This document shows, one piece after another, positions 5,557-6,197 of a stretch of 6,197 bases of DNA. The DNA is from an uncultured Selenomonas sp. (GTDB lineage: Bacteria > Bacillota > Negativicutes > Selenomonadales > Selenomonadaceae). Made by a program: the position numbers and the translations under genes. The notes beneath the pieces are model-generated. The model worked only from the letters and a program-made list of their open reading frames with translations, was not told the origin of the DNA and made no database searches. The stretch's first letter is position 1. Every line of letters begins with the position of its first letter. The DNA lies in contig CALJPB010000287.1 of assembly GCA_937981305.1 (NCBI GenBank), forward strand, positions 1 to 6,197, read 5' to 3'.

Positions 5557-6197
5557 TTACGCCGCCCTCTTCACGCGCATATACTGCATGGCAAGAATCA
5601 CAGCGAAGACCGCACATCCGATCATATCGGTCATACCGCCGGGTTTGATCATGAGCAGCCCCGCGACGATGAGCAGGACGCGCTCATACAGGCGGCAGTG
5701 ATCCACGAGGAAGCCGCAGAGTGCCGAACTGACAGCGATCATGCCCGCGAGTGCGGAGAGTGTCGCGAGGGTGAGCGTGAGCGGGGTCGCGTCCACCATC
5801 AGGATCACGGGGGACAGCACGAAGATGTACGGGATGATGAACGCCGCGACCGCGAGTTTGGACGCGTGTACGCCCGTCTTGAGCGCGTTGCCACCGCTGA
5901 TGCCCGCCCCCGCATAGGCGGCGAGCGCGACGGGCGGGGTCACGTCCGCAATGATGCCGAAGTAGAAGACAAACATATGCGCCGCGAGGATGGGCACGCC
6001 CATCTGCACGAGTGCGGGCGCGGCGATGGTCGAGGTGATGACGTAGTTCGCCGTGGTCGGCACGCCCATGCCGAGCACAATCGCCGTAATCATGGTGAAG
6101 AACATCGCGGGAAGCAGCATGCCGCCCGCCATCTCGATGAGTCCGGAGGCGAGGCGCAGCCCGACGCCGGTCTTGGTGACGACACCGATGATGATGC
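5557..6197 (-). CDS. TRAP transporter large permease, fused 4TM/12TM type, C-terminal part (partial)
   Basis: This is the C-terminal 212 residues of an inner-membrane TRAP transporter permease, which uses an ion gradient to import an organic solute delivered by a periplasmic binding protein. The frame is open to the right edge, with the stop TAA at 5557-5559. Visible family signatures are GVVTKTGVGLRLASGLIEMAGG, then GMGVPTTANYVITSTIAAPAL, then HMFVFYFGIIADVTPPVALA and GVHASKLAVAAFIIPYIFV. The FYFG..ADVTPPVALAA block is typical of the fused DctQM permeases that work with TAXI-type binding proteins. About five to six further hydrophobic helices follow, ending in YMRVKRAA. The N-terminal half and any TAXI binding-protein gene would lie to the right, outside the window. 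The substrate cannot be read from this part. Confidence 0.93.
   Translation of the reverse strand, partial: IIIGVVTKTGVGLRLASGLIEMAGGMLLPAMFFTMITAIVLGMGVPTTANYVITSTIAAPALVQMGVPILAAHMFVFYFGIIADVTPPVALAAYAGAGISGGNALKTGVHASKLAVAAFIIPYIFVLSPVILMVDATPLTLTLATLSALAGMIAVSSALCGFLVDHCRLYERVLLIVAGLLMIKPGGMTDMIGCAVFAVILAMQYMRVKRAA

Overview
The window looks like chromosomal DNA of a Negativicute, probably Selenomonas or a close relative. This rests on the beta subunit of RNA polymerase (RpoB) opening [20 protein letters not shown], the GC-rich codon use, and a TAXI-type TRAP permease. The genus call is inference from remembered sequences; no search was run.

Layout. From 1 to 2422 on the minus strand lie the first 807 codons of rpoB, reading off the left edge. 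Upstream of it is a leader of about 235 nt with a good sigma-A promoter (2664-2692), a two-state RNA fold and a possible 30-codon hydrophobic leader peptide that stops in the rpoB ribosome binding site. No rplL precedes rpoB. From 2720 to 3034 is a compact module that I read as a type I toxin-antitoxin locus of the Fst/par kind. Its plus-strand transcript encodes a 28-residue membrane peptide ending in a KWLD motif. A short minus-strand RNA is fired from a strong promoter at 3006-3034. The two transcripts converge on a shared 17-bp hairpin (2923-2963). An imperfect direct repeat covers the toxin start codon (2789-2812) and recurs in the antisense RNA gene (2971-2995), so the antisense RNA can pair with the toxin start site. 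From 3045 to 4450 on the minus strand is an unrecognised gene of about 468 codons, broken by one frameshift near 3815.

From 4460 to 4738 is an intergenic region with a likely plus-strand promoter (4671-4700). It serves a 249-residue predicted lipoprotein with a C-terminal membrane helix (4739-5488). A bidirectional terminator (5501-5537) separates that gene from the convergent 3' end of a TRAP transporter permease (5557-6197, minus strand, 5' end outside the window).

The flanking genes are ordinary housekeeping, envelope and transport functions. The TA module at 2720-3034 is the most interesting part of the window: its convergent promoters, shared terminator, direct repeats, tiny hydrophobic ORF and possible 5'-3' closing helix all agree with one another.
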